Positions 35,628 to 45,095 of a DNA stretch of 64,000 nt are shown piece by piece (the stretch's first letter is position 1; each line of letters starts with the position of its first letter). Below the pieces are notes generated by a model. The model did not search any database and had not been told where the DNA came from. It was given only the letters and a program-made list of their open reading frames with translations. A program made the position numbers and the translations under genes. Origin of the DNA: JACRCT01 sp049841135. Its GTDB lineage: Bacteria; Myxococcota; Myxococcia; Myxococcales; UBA5297. The DNA is taken from assembly GCA_049841135.1 (NCBI GenBank), contig JASGHK010000005.1:372001-436000 (forward strand), written 5' to 3'.

Positions 35628-35639
35628 CCAATCCAGAGG
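35620..35639 (-). repeat. Right terminal inverted repeat of the IS element
   Basis: Minus-strand CCTCTGGATTGGTCACTTCT; contains the transposase stop codon. Followed directly by the target duplicate CGTGGAAG. Confidence 0.8.
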
Positions 35640-35925
35640 CGTGGAAGCCGGGCTCTACCCCAACGACCGCCGCGACGGATTTGCGAGCGCGCCTCCGATT
35701 CCACGGACGTTCAGATATCCCCGGCGTGGAAGCCGGGCCCACACCCAGCGCCTCCGATTCCACGGACCTTCAGTTGCGCCCGGCGTGGAAGCCGGGCCCA
35801 CACCCAGCGCGCCTCGGATTCCACGGACGTTCAGATATCCCCGGCGTGGAAGCCGGGCCCACACCCAGCGCGCCTCGGATTCCACGGACCCTCAGATACC
35901 CCCGGCGTGGAAGCCGGGCTCTACC
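35640..35925. repeat. Reverse-orientation hairpin repeat array (59-61 bp units)
   Basis: Cores GGCGTGGAAGCCGGG start at about 35,723, 35,782, 35,843 and 35,904, after the half-unit that flanks the transposon. Each core sits between ATTCCACGGACNTTCAGATA and CCCACACCCAGCGCGCCTC. The core is the reverse complement of that in the 32.7 kb array, while the linker differs. The last unit enters the coding region of the gene ending at 35,892. Confidence 0.9.
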
Positions 35926-36710
35926 CCCGCCAGCCGCGCCGCGAGCTCCGTCTCCCGCTCCACCTCATCCGCCAGCTCGGCCACCGTCTTCCACGCCTCC
36001 GCCAGCAGCCCCTGCGCCTGCTGCTTCACATACGGGTCGCTGGTGGCCGTGGCGACGCGCTCCGCCAGCCGCTGCCGCTCGGCGAGGAAGTAGTCCAGCC
36101 GCAGCTTGAGCAACTCCCAGCGCTTGCCCGTCTTTTCGAGCAAGGACGCCAGCAGCTCTGCTCGCGTCTTGGCGGCTTCGCGCTCCGCAGCCCGCTCGCA
36201 GCTCTTCTCGCCCCGGCACGCGGCGACCGCCGCCCGCCGCGCCTCGTCCACCGCCTTCGCCTTCTCCTCGATCTCCTGCCGGGTCGAGCGCGCGAGCCGC
36301 TCGATGTTGCCGCCCAGCTGCACGGGCTGCGCGGCGTGCGCCTCCTCGATGGCCAACAGCGCCCTGACCTCGCCCGGCTCCAGCCTCGCCGCCGCCGCGC
36401 GCCGCCGCTGCGGGTCGCGATCGAACGCCTCGACCCCGCCCAACTCCTGCCTCGCCAGCGCCAGCTGCAGCTGCGCGCCTTGCTTGAACGGCTGCACGGC
36501 CCGGTCCGCGCCGCCGCTCCAGCGGGACCGGGCCTCTTCGACCTTCGAAGGCGGGCGGGGGAGCGCCGATAGGGCCTGCCGAGGAGAGATCGCCTGGCTG
36601 CCGTCGCTGGCCCTCGCCGTTCCCGCCCAACCCCACACCCACACCGCGCCAACCCACGCCGCCACCGCCCACCACCATCCCGCCCGTCCGCCTTGGCTTC
36701 CCTGCTCCAT
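35892..36710 (-). CDS. Uncharacterised exported coiled-coil protein with a repeat-encoded tail
   Basis: 272-aa protein. A hydrophobic tryptophan-rich segment (WWWAVAAWVGAVWVWGWAG, about 12-30) acts as signal peptide or anchor, probably cut after ARA. The rest is charged and helical with long coiled-coil stretches (EIEEKAKAVDEARRAAVAAC, LKLRLDYFLAERQRLAERVA) and one CxxxxxC pair (CRGEKSC). Function unknown; periplasmic location inferred. The last eleven residues (GVEPGFHAGGI) and the stop are translated from the final hairpin repeat unit, so the original 3' end was apparently replaced or extended by repeat DNA. Confidence 0.65.
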   Translation of the reverse strand: MEQGSQGGRAGWWWAVAAWVGAVWVWGWAGTARASDGSQAISPRQALSALPRPPSKVEEARSRWSGGADRAVQPFKQGAQLQLALARQELGGVEAFDRDPQRRRAAAARLEPGEVRALLAIEEAHAAQPVQLGGNIERLARSTRQEIEEKAKAVDEARRAAVAACRGEKSCERAAEREAAKTRAELLASLLEKTGKRWELLKLRLDYFLAERQRLAERVATATSDPYVKQQAQGLLAEAWKTVAELADEVERETELAARLAGVEPGFHAGGI

Positions 36711-36848
36711 CCTCTCCTCCTGAAGAGGACGTGGCGGGGCCGGCGGGGGCCATTCAACGGCGCGCCCCGGGCGGTCCGCGCGGGTCCAGGCGCGTCCTGG
36801 TGCCGCGTGCTAGGCTTCGCCCACATCGTCGCCCCGAAGGAGGACTCC

Positions 36849-37319
36849 TTGCTCCGCATCGCTCTCGCCGCCTGTCTCGCTCTCTTCGCCGCCGGTTGCG
36901 CCGCTGCCCCGCAGAAGGCCACGGCCGTCCAGCCGCTGACGCAGACCTGCTCCGAGATCGCCCGGCAGCTCGAGAACGGCGGGACCCTCAGCCAGCCTCT
37001 CGACAAGCGCGAGCTCATCGAGAAGCTCAAGGACCAGGTCTTCCACTGGAAGATCCGCATCCTCGCGGTGAGCGACGAGACCAGCAAGAGCGAGCTCGTG
37101 GGCGGCATGGCCTTCGACGTCGAGTGCCCCGATAGGCCCAGCAACACCGAACAGACCGGCATGCGCTACACGTTCACCCTCTACTTCGACAAGCGCGTCC
37201 CCGAGCTGGCCGCGCTCTCCCGCGGGGACCTGGTCACGGTCGACGGCGCGCTCACCAGCTACGAGGGCCAGGGCGCGTGGGCCGCGCACGTGAAGGCCTA
37301 CGCGATCGACCCGAAGTAG
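36849..37319 (+). CDS. Small lipoprotein, possibly OB-fold
   Basis: 156-aa predicted lipoprotein. I chose the TTG at 36,849 because an ideal AAGGAGG lies six bases upstream and a signal peptide follows at once (LRIALAACLALFAAGCAAA, lipid cysteine near 17). The mature part contains beta-rich sequence with FTLYFDKRVPELAALSRGDL and VTVDGALTSYEGQGAWAAHV, which could be an OB-fold nucleic-acid- or ligand-binding barrel, but this is only a structural impression. Divergent from the coiled-coil protein; 115 bases before the histidine kinase gene. Confidence 0.7.
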   Translation: MLRIALAACLALFAAGCAAAPQKATAVQPLTQTCSEIARQLENGGTLSQPLDKRELIEKLKDQVFHWKIRILAVSDETSKSELVGGMAFDVECPDRPSNTEQTGMRYTFTLYFDKRVPELAALSRGDLVTVDGALTSYEGQGAWAAHVKAYAIDPK

Positions 37320-37434
37320 AGCATCGGCAGCGGGCGAGGCCTGGGGCCCGCCCGAAGGGTTTTCTGACCTCGCCTTCGGTTCGGCGCTTCGCTTCCCTCC
37401 GAACCGAGGTCTTCGCGTCACCCGGAGGGCCGCG

Positions 37435-38568
37435 ATGCTTCACGACGGCGGGATGGGCCCGGAGTTCCTCGGCGCCATCGTCGAGCTCATCGCGCATCCC
37501 ATCTTCGTCAAGGACCGCCAGTTCCGCTGGGTGCTCATCAACCGCGCCTTCTGCGACATGGTCGGCCGGCCGCGCGACGAGCTGCTCGGCAAGACCGACT
37601 ACGACATCTTCCCCCGCAGCGAAGCCGACTGGTTCCGCGCCCGCGACGAGGAGCTGTTCACCTCCGGGCGCACCGTGGACGTGGCGGAGGAGTTCATCAC
37701 CGACACCTCGGGGATGCGCCACGTCATCGCCACGACCAAGGCCCCGCTGCACGACGCGGCGGGCCGGGTGACGCACATGGTCGGAATCATCCACGACATC
37801 ACCCGCCTCAAGGAGGCCGAGGAGGCGCTGCGCCAGGCCAACGAGCAGCTGGAGAAGCGGGTGCAGGAGCGCACGGCGGCGCTGGCCGCGGCCCAGGAGG
37901 AGCTCGTCCGCAAGGAGCGCCTGGCGCTCCTGGGCCAGCTCGCCGGCGGCCTGGCCCACCAGATCCGCAACCCGCTCGCGGCGATCACCAACGCCGGCTA
38001 CCTGATGCAGAAGTCGCAGGGCGCCCAGACCGACCCCGAGCTCAAGCAGTCGGTGGGCATCGTCATCGAGGAGGCGTGGAAGGCCAACCGCATCATCACC
38101 GGCCTGCTCGACCATGCCCGGGTGCGCGCCGCCGACCGAGAGGCGTGCCGGATCACGCAGCTGATCGAGCAGGCGCTCGCCGCCCATACTCCGCCGGACT
38201 CGGTGGAGATCGTCCGGTCGGTGGAGGCGGTGCCGACGGTCAACGTGGACCCGAACCAGGTCCGCGACGCGCTGCAGAACCTGGTGAAGAACGCGCTGGA
38301 CGCGATGCCGACCGGCGGGACGCTGACGTTGGAGGTCCGCCGTGAGGAGAAGATGGTGGTGGTCGCCGTCGCGGACAGCGGCCCTGGCATCCCACCCGAG
38401 CAACAGCGCACCCTCTTCCGGCCGCTGGTGACCACCAAGTCCCAAGGGCTGGGGCTGGGGCTCATCACCGCGCGCATGCTCATCGAGAACCAGGGCGGGA
38501 ACATCACCTTCGTCGGGTCGGGGAAGGGCGCGCGGTTCGAGGTGCGGCTCCCGGTGGCGGAGAAGTAG
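37435..38568 (+). CDS. PAS-domain sensor histidine kinase (soluble)
   Basis: 377-aa kinase with no membrane segments. PAS/PAC domain (about 12-130): HPIFVKDRQFRWVLINRAFC, VGRPRDELLGKTDYDIFP, HMVGIIHDITRLKEAEEALR. Coiled coil (130-160). HisKA-type dimerisation domain with the phospho-acceptor histidine in GQLAGGLAHQIRNPLAAITN. HATPase_c with N box NLVKNALDAMPTGG, G1 VADSGPGIPPEQQ and G2 QGLGLGLITARMLIENQGG. It should autophosphorylate in response to a cytoplasmic signal. No response regulator is adjacent (an orphan, as is common in myxobacteria). ATG with GGAGGG upstream. Confidence 0.92.
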   Translation: MLHDGGMGPEFLGAIVELIAHPIFVKDRQFRWVLINRAFCDMVGRPRDELLGKTDYDIFPRSEADWFRARDEELFTSGRTVDVAEEFITDTSGMRHVIATTKAPLHDAAGRVTHMVGIIHDITRLKEAEEALRQANEQLEKRVQERTAALAAAQEELVRKERLALLGQLAGGLAHQIRNPLAAITNAGYLMQKSQGAQTDPELKQSVGIVIEEAWKANRIITGLLDHARVRAADREACRITQLIEQALAAHTPPDSVEIVRSVEAVPTVNVDPNQVRDALQNLVKNALDAMPTGGTLTLEVRREEKMVVVAVADSGPGIPPEQQRTLFRPLVTTKSQGLGLGLITARMLIENQGGNITFVGSGKGARFEVRLPVAEK

Positions 38569-38574
38569 GACGGG

Positions 38575-38615
38575 CCTCACCCCCGGCCCTCTCCGGCTTC
38601 GCGGAGAGGGGTGAC
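38575..38615 (+). terminator. Hairpin arm (left) of a 41-bp inverted repeat
   Basis: CTCTCCGGCTTCGCGGAGAG gives a stem with loop of about six bases, seven bases after the kinase stop. It forms an almost perfect inverted repeat with 38,784-38,825 (one extra G in the latter). Candidate terminator for the kinase gene; no T-run follows. Confidence 0.5.
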
Positions 38616-38783
38616 TTGGTCTCGCACCTAAGCACGGATCCGACCCGCCAGGCTCTGGCCCGCCTGGCAGACGAGGTCGCTCGCGCTCGCGTCTAGGCAC
38701 ACTTCGACCCACCGGTCTCGGCGAGGTCCTTGAGGGTTTGGCCGAAGCTCAGGTCGTTGCGGTGGAGAGGATCGGAAGAGGAG

Positions 38784-38825
38784 GTCACCCCTCTCCGCGA
38801 AGCCGGAGAGGGGCCGGGGGTGAGG
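38784..38825 (-). terminator. Hairpin arm (right) of the 41-bp inverted repeat
   Basis: CCCCTCTCCGCGAAGCCGGAGAGGGG-type hairpin (10-bp perfect stem, given in positions 38,789-38,814) just past the 3' end of the minus-strand SDR gene. Together with the left arm it encloses 168 bases, so it may be a small non-autonomous element rather than a simple bidirectional terminator. Confidence 0.5.
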
Positions 38826-38833
38826 TCCGCCCG

Positions 38834-39652
38834 CTACCCGCGCTGCATCATCAGCTTCATCGCCGCATCCAGCCACCGCGCGGGCAAGAGCTTCGCCGCC
38901 GCGCGCCCGGGGTCGTTGCCGACCTTGTAGCGCAGCGCCGGATTCGCGTCGGTGAGGGCCCGCTCGACCACCTCCGCGACCGCGTGCGGCTCGAGCCCCT
39001 TCTCCCACTCCTTGGCCGACATGTCCCGGATGACCTTCATCCCTTGCGGGAACTGCGAGACGGCGAGGGCGCGGTCGAAGCCGGGGAGCATGTTCTGCAA
39101 GAGCGCGGTCCGCACGGCGCCCGGCTGGATGATGGCGACCTTCATCCCGATGAGCGAGAGCTCGCGCCGCAACGCGTCCGAGTAGGCCTCCAGCGCGTAC
39201 TTGGACATCGAGTAGACGCCGTTGAAGGGCGCGCTGATGGTCGACACCTCCGAGCTGATGATGACGATGCGGCCGAGGCGGGCCTTGAGCAGCGGGAAGA
39301 GCGCCCGCGTCGCGCGGTAGGTCCCGGTGACGTTCACGTCCATCACCGCGCGGAACTCGTCGTCGGGGAGGTCCACCATGGCGCCGAAGCGGTTGATGCC
39401 GGCGCAGTTCACCAGGCCGTCGAGCCCGGGGGTCTGCGCGGCGATGCGCTTGCCGGCCTCTTCGACGCTCGGCGCGCTCGTCAGGTCGGCGGGCACCGGG
39501 ACGATCTGCGGGGAGGTCTGGGCCAGCGCGGCCAGCCCCTTCTCGTCGACGTCGATGGCGAACACCCGCGCCGTCCGCGAGAGCAGCTGCGCCGTGGCCC
39601 GCCCGATGCCGCTGGCCGCGCCGGTGACCGCATAGATCTTGGTCGAGTCCAT
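38834..39652 (-). CDS. Short-chain dehydrogenase/reductase (SDR)
   Basis: 272-aa classical SDR oxidoreductase. NAD(P)-binding glycine motif YAVTGAASGIGRATAQLL (about 7-24), the acidic residue AIDVDEKGL favours NAD(H), NAG-type motif LVNCAGINRFG, catalytic serine in IIISSEVSTIS, and YSMSKYALEAY (Y-x3-K). The start ATG 39,650-39,652 has GGGAGG upstream. After the core, the helix-rich C-terminus (VVERALTDANPALRYKVGND) resembles retinol-dehydrogenase-like SDRs acting on lipid or steroid alcohols. Substrate unknown. Convergent with the kinase gene across the inverted repeat; divergent from the methyltransferase. Confidence 0.92.
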   Translation of the reverse strand: MDSTKIYAVTGAASGIGRATAQLLSRTARVFAIDVDEKGLAALAQTSPQIVPVPADLTSAPSVEEAGKRIAAQTPGLDGLVNCAGINRFGAMVDLPDDEFRAVMDVNVTGTYRATRALFPLLKARLGRIVIISSEVSTISAPFNGVYSMSKYALEAYSDALRRELSLIGMKVAIIQPGAVRTALLQNMLPGFDRALAVSQFPQGMKVIRDMSAKEWEKGLEPHAVAEVVERALTDANPALRYKVGNDPGRAAAKLLPARWLDAAMKLMMQRG

Positions 39653-39730
39653 CGCGTCGTCCTCCCTGTTCAAGCGGGCGAGCCTACCCCGAACCGCCTG
39701 GGACCCGGTGATGGTATTGATGCCGCCGCG

Positions 39731-40402
39731 ATGCCCACGCTGAGCCATTCGAGCCGTGCCCGTCTGAACCGGCACGCGATGTCCCACTTCGCCGGCGAGA
39801 CGCTCTTCGCCAAGCTCGCCCGCGCCGTCTGCGAGGCCGAGTGCCTTCCGCGCAAGGAGCTGTTCGAAGCGTGGGAGACGGCGCGCCGCGTCCGCCGGCA
39901 CCTGCGCGGCGGGCGCGTCGTCGATCTCGCCGCCGGGCACGGACTGCTCGCCTACGCGCTGCTCCTGCTCGACGACACCTCGCCCCGCGCCGTCTGCGTG
40001 GACACGCGGCGGCCGCTCTCCGCGGGAAGGCTCGCGGCCGTGCTCGAGGAGAAGTGGCCGCGGCTCGCGGGCCGGGTGCAGTTCCTGGAGGCCTCGCTCG
40101 CGGAAGTGCCGATCGAGTCGGGCGACCTCGTCGTCTCGGCGCATGCCTGCGGAGCGCTGACGGACACGGTGCTCGACCGGGCGATCGCCGCCAAGGCCGC
40201 CGTGGCGGTGCTGCCCTGCTGCCACTTCTTGCGCGAGAACGTGCAGCACCCGCTGGAGCCTTGGCTGGAGCCGGCGCTGGCGCTGGACGTGGAGCGGGCG
40301 CTGCGGCTCAAGGCGGCGGGCTACCAGCTCCACGCGACCACGATCCCCGCGGAGATCACGCCGCGCAATCGCCTGCTGATCGGCGTTCCCGGCACCCCGT
40401 AG
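39731..40402 (+). CDS. SAM-dependent methyltransferase (Methyltransf_32/METTL25-like)
   Basis: 223-aa methyltransferase. Motif I is VVDLAAGHGLLAYALLLLDD (about 60-79), acidic residue CVDTRRPL, and the characteristic LVVSAHACGALTDTVLDRAI with a CCHF motif later (VLPCCHFLRE), as in METTL25/Methyltransf_32 proteins. The start ATG 39,731 is preceded by a divergent region with the SDR gene; an ATG 16 codons later is possible. Substrate unknown. The stop (TAG, 40,400-40,402) overlaps the start of a hairpin repeat copy. Confidence 0.8.
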   Translation: MPTLSHSSRARLNRHAMSHFAGETLFAKLARAVCEAECLPRKELFEAWETARRVRRHLRGGRVVDLAAGHGLLAYALLLLDDTSPRAVCVDTRRPLSAGRLAAVLEEKWPRLAGRVQFLEASLAEVPIESGDLVVSAHACGALTDTVLDRAIAAKAAVAVLPCCHFLRENVQHPLEPWLEPALALDVERALRLKAAGYQLHATTIPAEITPRNRLLIGVPGTP

Positions 40403-40441
40403 CCCCGGCCTTGTGCCGGGTCCGGGCATCCGTCAAGCGCT
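40401..40441. repeat. Hairpin repeat, copy of 26,260-26,298
   Basis: CCCGGC-CTTGT-GCCGGG hairpin placed at the methyltransferase stop codon; exact over 24 bases with the reverse complement of 26,275-26,298 and about 18 of 23 over the rest. Possible terminator. Confidence 0.6.
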
Positions 40442-40538
40442 GGCGGACCTATCTGCGCCACGCTCTACCTCGTCGGCCAAATGCCGCGCGTCGGAGTTGC
40501 TAAAGATAGGCAGCTACTTTGTGACATGTGCGCCCGGC

Positions 40539-42347
<1,809 letters not shown>

Positions 42348-42394
42348 CGAGTCACCTCGGTGTTTGGCGGGCCCGCTTGCCTGTTTCGTTCCCC

Positions 42395-42603
42395 GTCACT
42401 GCACTGGCACGACCATCCCCGCGCGCTCACCCCTCGACAGGCTCTGGGCAGGCAGCTTGCGGCTCGGGTCAGTTGGCCGCCTGCTTGTTTCGTTCCTCAT
42501 CACTGCACAGGGCAGGAGGAGGCCCGCGCGCTCACGCTTGCGGCTCGGGCCTGCCAGTCACTGCACGGGGCACAACCACCCCCGCGCGCTCACGCCTGCG
42601 GCG
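42395..42603. repeat. Three copies of a ~50-bp dispersed repeat
   Basis: Consensus GTCACTGCACNGGGC, then GAGGAGGCCCGCGCGCTCAC and GCTTGCGGCTCGGGCC. Copies at 42,395-42,468 (imperfect), 42,499-42,551 and 42,557-42,603. Further copies at 45,678-45,730 and 59,951-60,000. The third copy contains the stop codon of the hydrolase gene (42,590-42,592). Confidence 0.8.
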
Positions 42604-43474
42604 CCACGCCCCGCAGCGACCGCTCGAACTCCAGGATCTGCCGGGCCACCGCCCCGGGGTGCTCCAGGTACGGCCCGTGCCCGAACCGCGGCGGCTCGTG
42701 GACCTGCGCACCCGCCGGCAGGTGCTCCAGGAAGAAGTCCTTGTGCTCGGGCGGCAGCACGTCCTCCTCGCGGCCCCAGACGAAGAGCAGCGGCACCTTC
42801 AGCCGCTTGAGCTCGTCCGGGACCAGCAGGTCGCCCTCGCCGAAGCTCTCCAGCAGCTCGCGCATCACCGGGTGCCCGAACTTGCGGCGCACGCCCCAGG
42901 CCACCATGTGCCGGAACGCGCCCTCGGTCTTGAGCACGCGGTCGACGAACGCCAGCGCCTTGTCGTGGTCGTCCAGCGAGAAGCGCCGCAGCAGCCGGTC
43001 GATCTCGTCCTGGGTCATGGGCGCCCCGAGGGGTGAGCAGAGCACCAGCCCCTTGACCTTCTCCGGACGCGCCAGCGCGAAGCGCAGGGCCGCCAGGCCC
43101 CCCATCGAGTTGCCGTAGACGATCGAGGGCTCGTCCACCACCTTGTCCAAGGCCTCCAGCAATCCTGCTTGGAGAGCCGCCGGATCCACCTTCTGCGGCT
43201 GGTCGGAGAAGCCATGTGCCGGGGCGTCGGGAGCCAGGACCCTGCGGACATGCCGGCGCAGACGCTGCATCAGCACGCCGTAGTGCACACAGGTCGAGGA
43301 GAACCCGTGCAGCAGCACCACAGGAGTCCCGGGGCCTTCGCCCTGGGCGGACAGGACGTGGATGCGGCCGCCGGGGGTTTGGACGTTATGGCTCTGGCAG
43401 CCGGTCCATCGCAGCGCGGCGAGCGCGGCGTGCTCGAAGAAGCCTGCCCTGGGATCGAACGGTGAAGGAGGCAT
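42590..43474 (-). CDS. Alpha/beta hydrolase
   Basis: 294-aa alpha/beta-hydrolase. Oxyanion region PVVLLHGFSSTCVHYGVLMQ, nucleophile elbow YGNSMGGLAAL (serine at about 122), aspartate in LLFVWGREEDVLPPEHKDFF and histidine in EPPRFGHGPYLEHPGA, all in family order. The start ATG 43,472-43,474 gives a normal N-terminus (PPSPFDPRAGFFEHAAL), though without a clear ribosome site; an upstream TTG at 43,537 is possible but would overlap the divergent acyltransferase gene further. Likely an esterase or acyl-chain hydrolase. The C-terminal VAPQA and the stop fall in a dispersed repeat. Confidence 0.88.
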   Translation of the reverse strand: MPPSPFDPRAGFFEHAALAALRWTGCQSHNVQTPGGRIHVLSAQGEGPGTPVVLLHGFSSTCVHYGVLMQRLRRHVRRVLAPDAPAHGFSDQPQKVDPAALQAGLLEALDKVVDEPSIVYGNSMGGLAALRFALARPEKVKGLVLCSPLGAPMTQDEIDRLLRRFSLDDHDKALAFVDRVLKTEGAFRHMVAWGVRRKFGHPVMRELLESFGEGDLLVPDELKRLKVPLLFVWGREEDVLPPEHKDFFLEHLPAGAQVHEPPRFGHGPYLEHPGAVARQILEFERSLRGVAPQA

Positions 43475-44390
43475 GACGGTGAATGCGAGGTTGCATACTA
43501 TCGGCGGCACGGTCTCCGAGCGCAAATCGGTCGGCAAGCCGACCCCCCAACCGGATTGGCTCCTCAGCCGGCTCGTGCCGCCCGCCCGCTGGGGCCGCGA
43601 CCCGTCGTCCTACGACCCGATCCACGCCAAGTCGGTGGTGCGCTGGCTCGGCCTCTTGTTTGGCGAGCGACGCTACTTCCGCCTGGACGCCCGTGGCTTC
43701 CACAAGATGCCGTCCTCACCGTCGCTGGTGGTGTCCAACCACTCCGGCGGGACGATGGTCATCGACGCCTGGGGCTTCTTCGTCTCCTGGTACCGGCGCT
43801 TCGCGGGCGAGCGGCCGCTGCACGCACTCACCCACGAGATCGTGATGGCGACCGAGGCGACCGGGAGCTTCTTCGGCCGGTTGGGGGTGCTGCAGGCCAA
43901 CCCGGACATCGCGCTGACCGCGCTGCGCGACCACCGCCGCGACGTGCTGGTGATGCCCGGCGGCGACCTGGACACCTGGCGGCCGTTCAAGGACCGCTAC
44001 CGCGTCCGCTTCTCGGGGCACACCGGGTACGCGCGGCTGGCGTTGAAGGCCGGCGTACCGATCGTTCCGGTGGCGCACGCCGGGGCGCACCACTCGCTGA
44101 TGGTCCTCTCCGACGGCGCACGGCTCGCCAAGCTCTTGCACGTGCGCGAGCTGGCCAAGGCGCACATCTGGCCGGTGCACCTGTCCCTGCCTTGGGGGCT
44201 GGCCATCGGGCCGTGGCCCCACCTGCCGCTGCCGGTGACGCTGCGTTACCGCATGGGCGAGCCCATCGAGGTCAAGAAGCGCCGGCCAGGCGACGACTCG
44301 GAGCCCAGCGACGAGGAGATCCGCGTCCTGGACGAGAAGGTGCGCGCGAGCGTGCAGACGCTGTTGGATCAGCTGGCCGAAGGAGGCTGA
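43473..44390 (+). CDS. PlsC-like lysophospholipid/glycerolipid acyltransferase
   Basis: 305-aa acyltransferase of the PlsC superfamily variant. The catalytic histidine is in SLVVSNHSGGTMVIDAWGFF (NH-SGG...D form rather than NH-x4-D), followed by GVLQANPDIALTALRDHRRD, the substrate motif VMPGGDLDTWRPFKDRYRVR (variant of F-x-E-G-T-R) and AGVPIVPVAHAGAH. No obvious N-terminal membrane helix. It probably acylates a lipid at the inner membrane. AAGGAGG precedes the ATG by only one base; the GTG at 43,479 has better spacing and may be the actual start. Divergent from, and touching, the alpha/beta hydrolase; 30 bases before the phosphatase gene. Confidence 0.82.
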   Translation: MTVNARLHTIGGTVSERKSVGKPTPQPDWLLSRLVPPARWGRDPSSYDPIHAKSVVRWLGLLFGERRYFRLDARGFHKMPSSPSLVVSNHSGGTMVIDAWGFFVSWYRRFAGERPLHALTHEIVMATEATGSFFGRLGVLQANPDIALTALRDHRRDVLVMPGGDLDTWRPFKDRYRVRFSGHTGYARLALKAGVPIVPVAHAGAHHSLMVLSDGARLAKLLHVRELAKAHIWPVHLSLPWGLAIGPWPHLPLPVTLRYRMGEPIEVKKRRPGDDSEPSDEEIRVLDEKVRASVQTLLDQLAEGG

Positions 44391-44420
44391 GGCGGCGGGC
44401 GGTGCGGGGAGGAGGATTGC

Positions 44421-45095
44421 TTGCGCGGCACTCTCTGGCGGGCTATCCACGGCCCCCTCATGCACCGCCACTTCCTGCCCGCCCAGCTCCCCGACGACCG
44501 ACCGGTCGCCCTCTTCCTGCGCCACGCCGAGCGCCCGGCCATCTCCGACCAGAGCATGGGGATGCACGTGCCGCTGACCGAGAACGGGCTGGCGGACGCG
44601 CGAGCGCTGGGCACGCACCTGGGCGCGCGCATCGTCGAGGCGCGCACCAGCGCCATCCACCGCTGCGTGCAGACGGCGGCGGCCATCCTCGAGGGTGCGG
44701 GGAGCGCGGTGGTGGTGGTCGAGGACCCGGCGATCGGCGTGCCCAGTACCTTCATCACCTCGGGACGCGAGTCGGAGAAGACCATTCGCGAGCTGGGCTT
44801 CGAGCGGTTCATGCAGCACCTCATCGACGGCGATGCCGTCCTGCCCGGGCTGGTACATCCCGGCGAAGGCGCGCGGTTGATGCGCGAGCATGCGATCTCG
44901 GCGCTGACGGCGAAGGCCGGGCTGCACTTGTTCGTCTCGCACGACGCGATGATCGGCGCGCTGGTGGCAAGGTCCTGGAAGGAAGGGCTCGACGACGGCG
45001 GCTGGCCGAACTTCCTGGAAGGCGCCGCGCTGTGGAAGGACGGGGCGCACACCGTGCTGTCCTACCGGCAGCGGTGCCGGGCGATTACTGGGTAG
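44421..45095 (+). CDS. Histidine phosphatase family protein (phosphoglycerate mutase-like)
   Basis: 224-aa member of histidine phosphatase branch 1. The catalytic RHG-type motif is VALFLRHAERPAISD (about 29-43, phospho-histidine at 36), followed by PLTENGLADARALGTHLG, a second-site arginine in ARTSAIHRCVQTAAAI and the second histidine in LFVSHDAMIGALV. RHAER rather than RHGE is common in phosphatase rather than mutase members. TTG start at 44,421 after GGAGGAGG; an ATG 13 codons later is possible. Substrate unknown; possibly functions with the acyltransferase encoded just upstream. A hairpin array begins at its stop codon. Confidence 0.85.
   Translation: MRGTLWRAIHGPLMHRHFLPAQLPDDRPVALFLRHAERPAISDQSMGMHVPLTENGLADARALGTHLGARIVEARTSAIHRCVQTAAAILEGAGSAVVVVEDPAIGVPSTFITSGRESEKTIRELGFERFMQHLIDGDAVLPGLVHPGEGARLMREHAISALTAKAGLHLFVSHDAMIGALVARSWKEGLDDGGWPNFLEGAALWKDGAHTVLSYRQRCRAITG

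Larger units (their letters stand above)
33166..35639 (+). mobile_element. Tn5-like IS4-family insertion sequence carrying a DUF4338 gene
   Basis: Complete 2,474-bp element. The terminal inverted repeats are CCTCTTGATTCATCACATCT (33,166-33,185) and, read inward on the minus strand, CCTCTGGATTGGTCACTTCT (35,620-35,639); 16 of 20 match and they resemble the Tn5/IS50 ends. The flanks share GGCGTGGAAGCC (33,156-33,167 and 35,638-35,649), of which at least CGTGGAAG is duplicated target, within the 8-12 bp usual for IS4 elements. Cargo: DUF4338 protein and an IS4 transposase, overlapping. It sits in the hairpin of a dispersed repeat. Confidence 0.88.

Noticed and set aside
37252..38712. Minus-strand 486-aa protein
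   Set aside because: Antisense to the histidine kinase, whose H, N and G boxes are intact.
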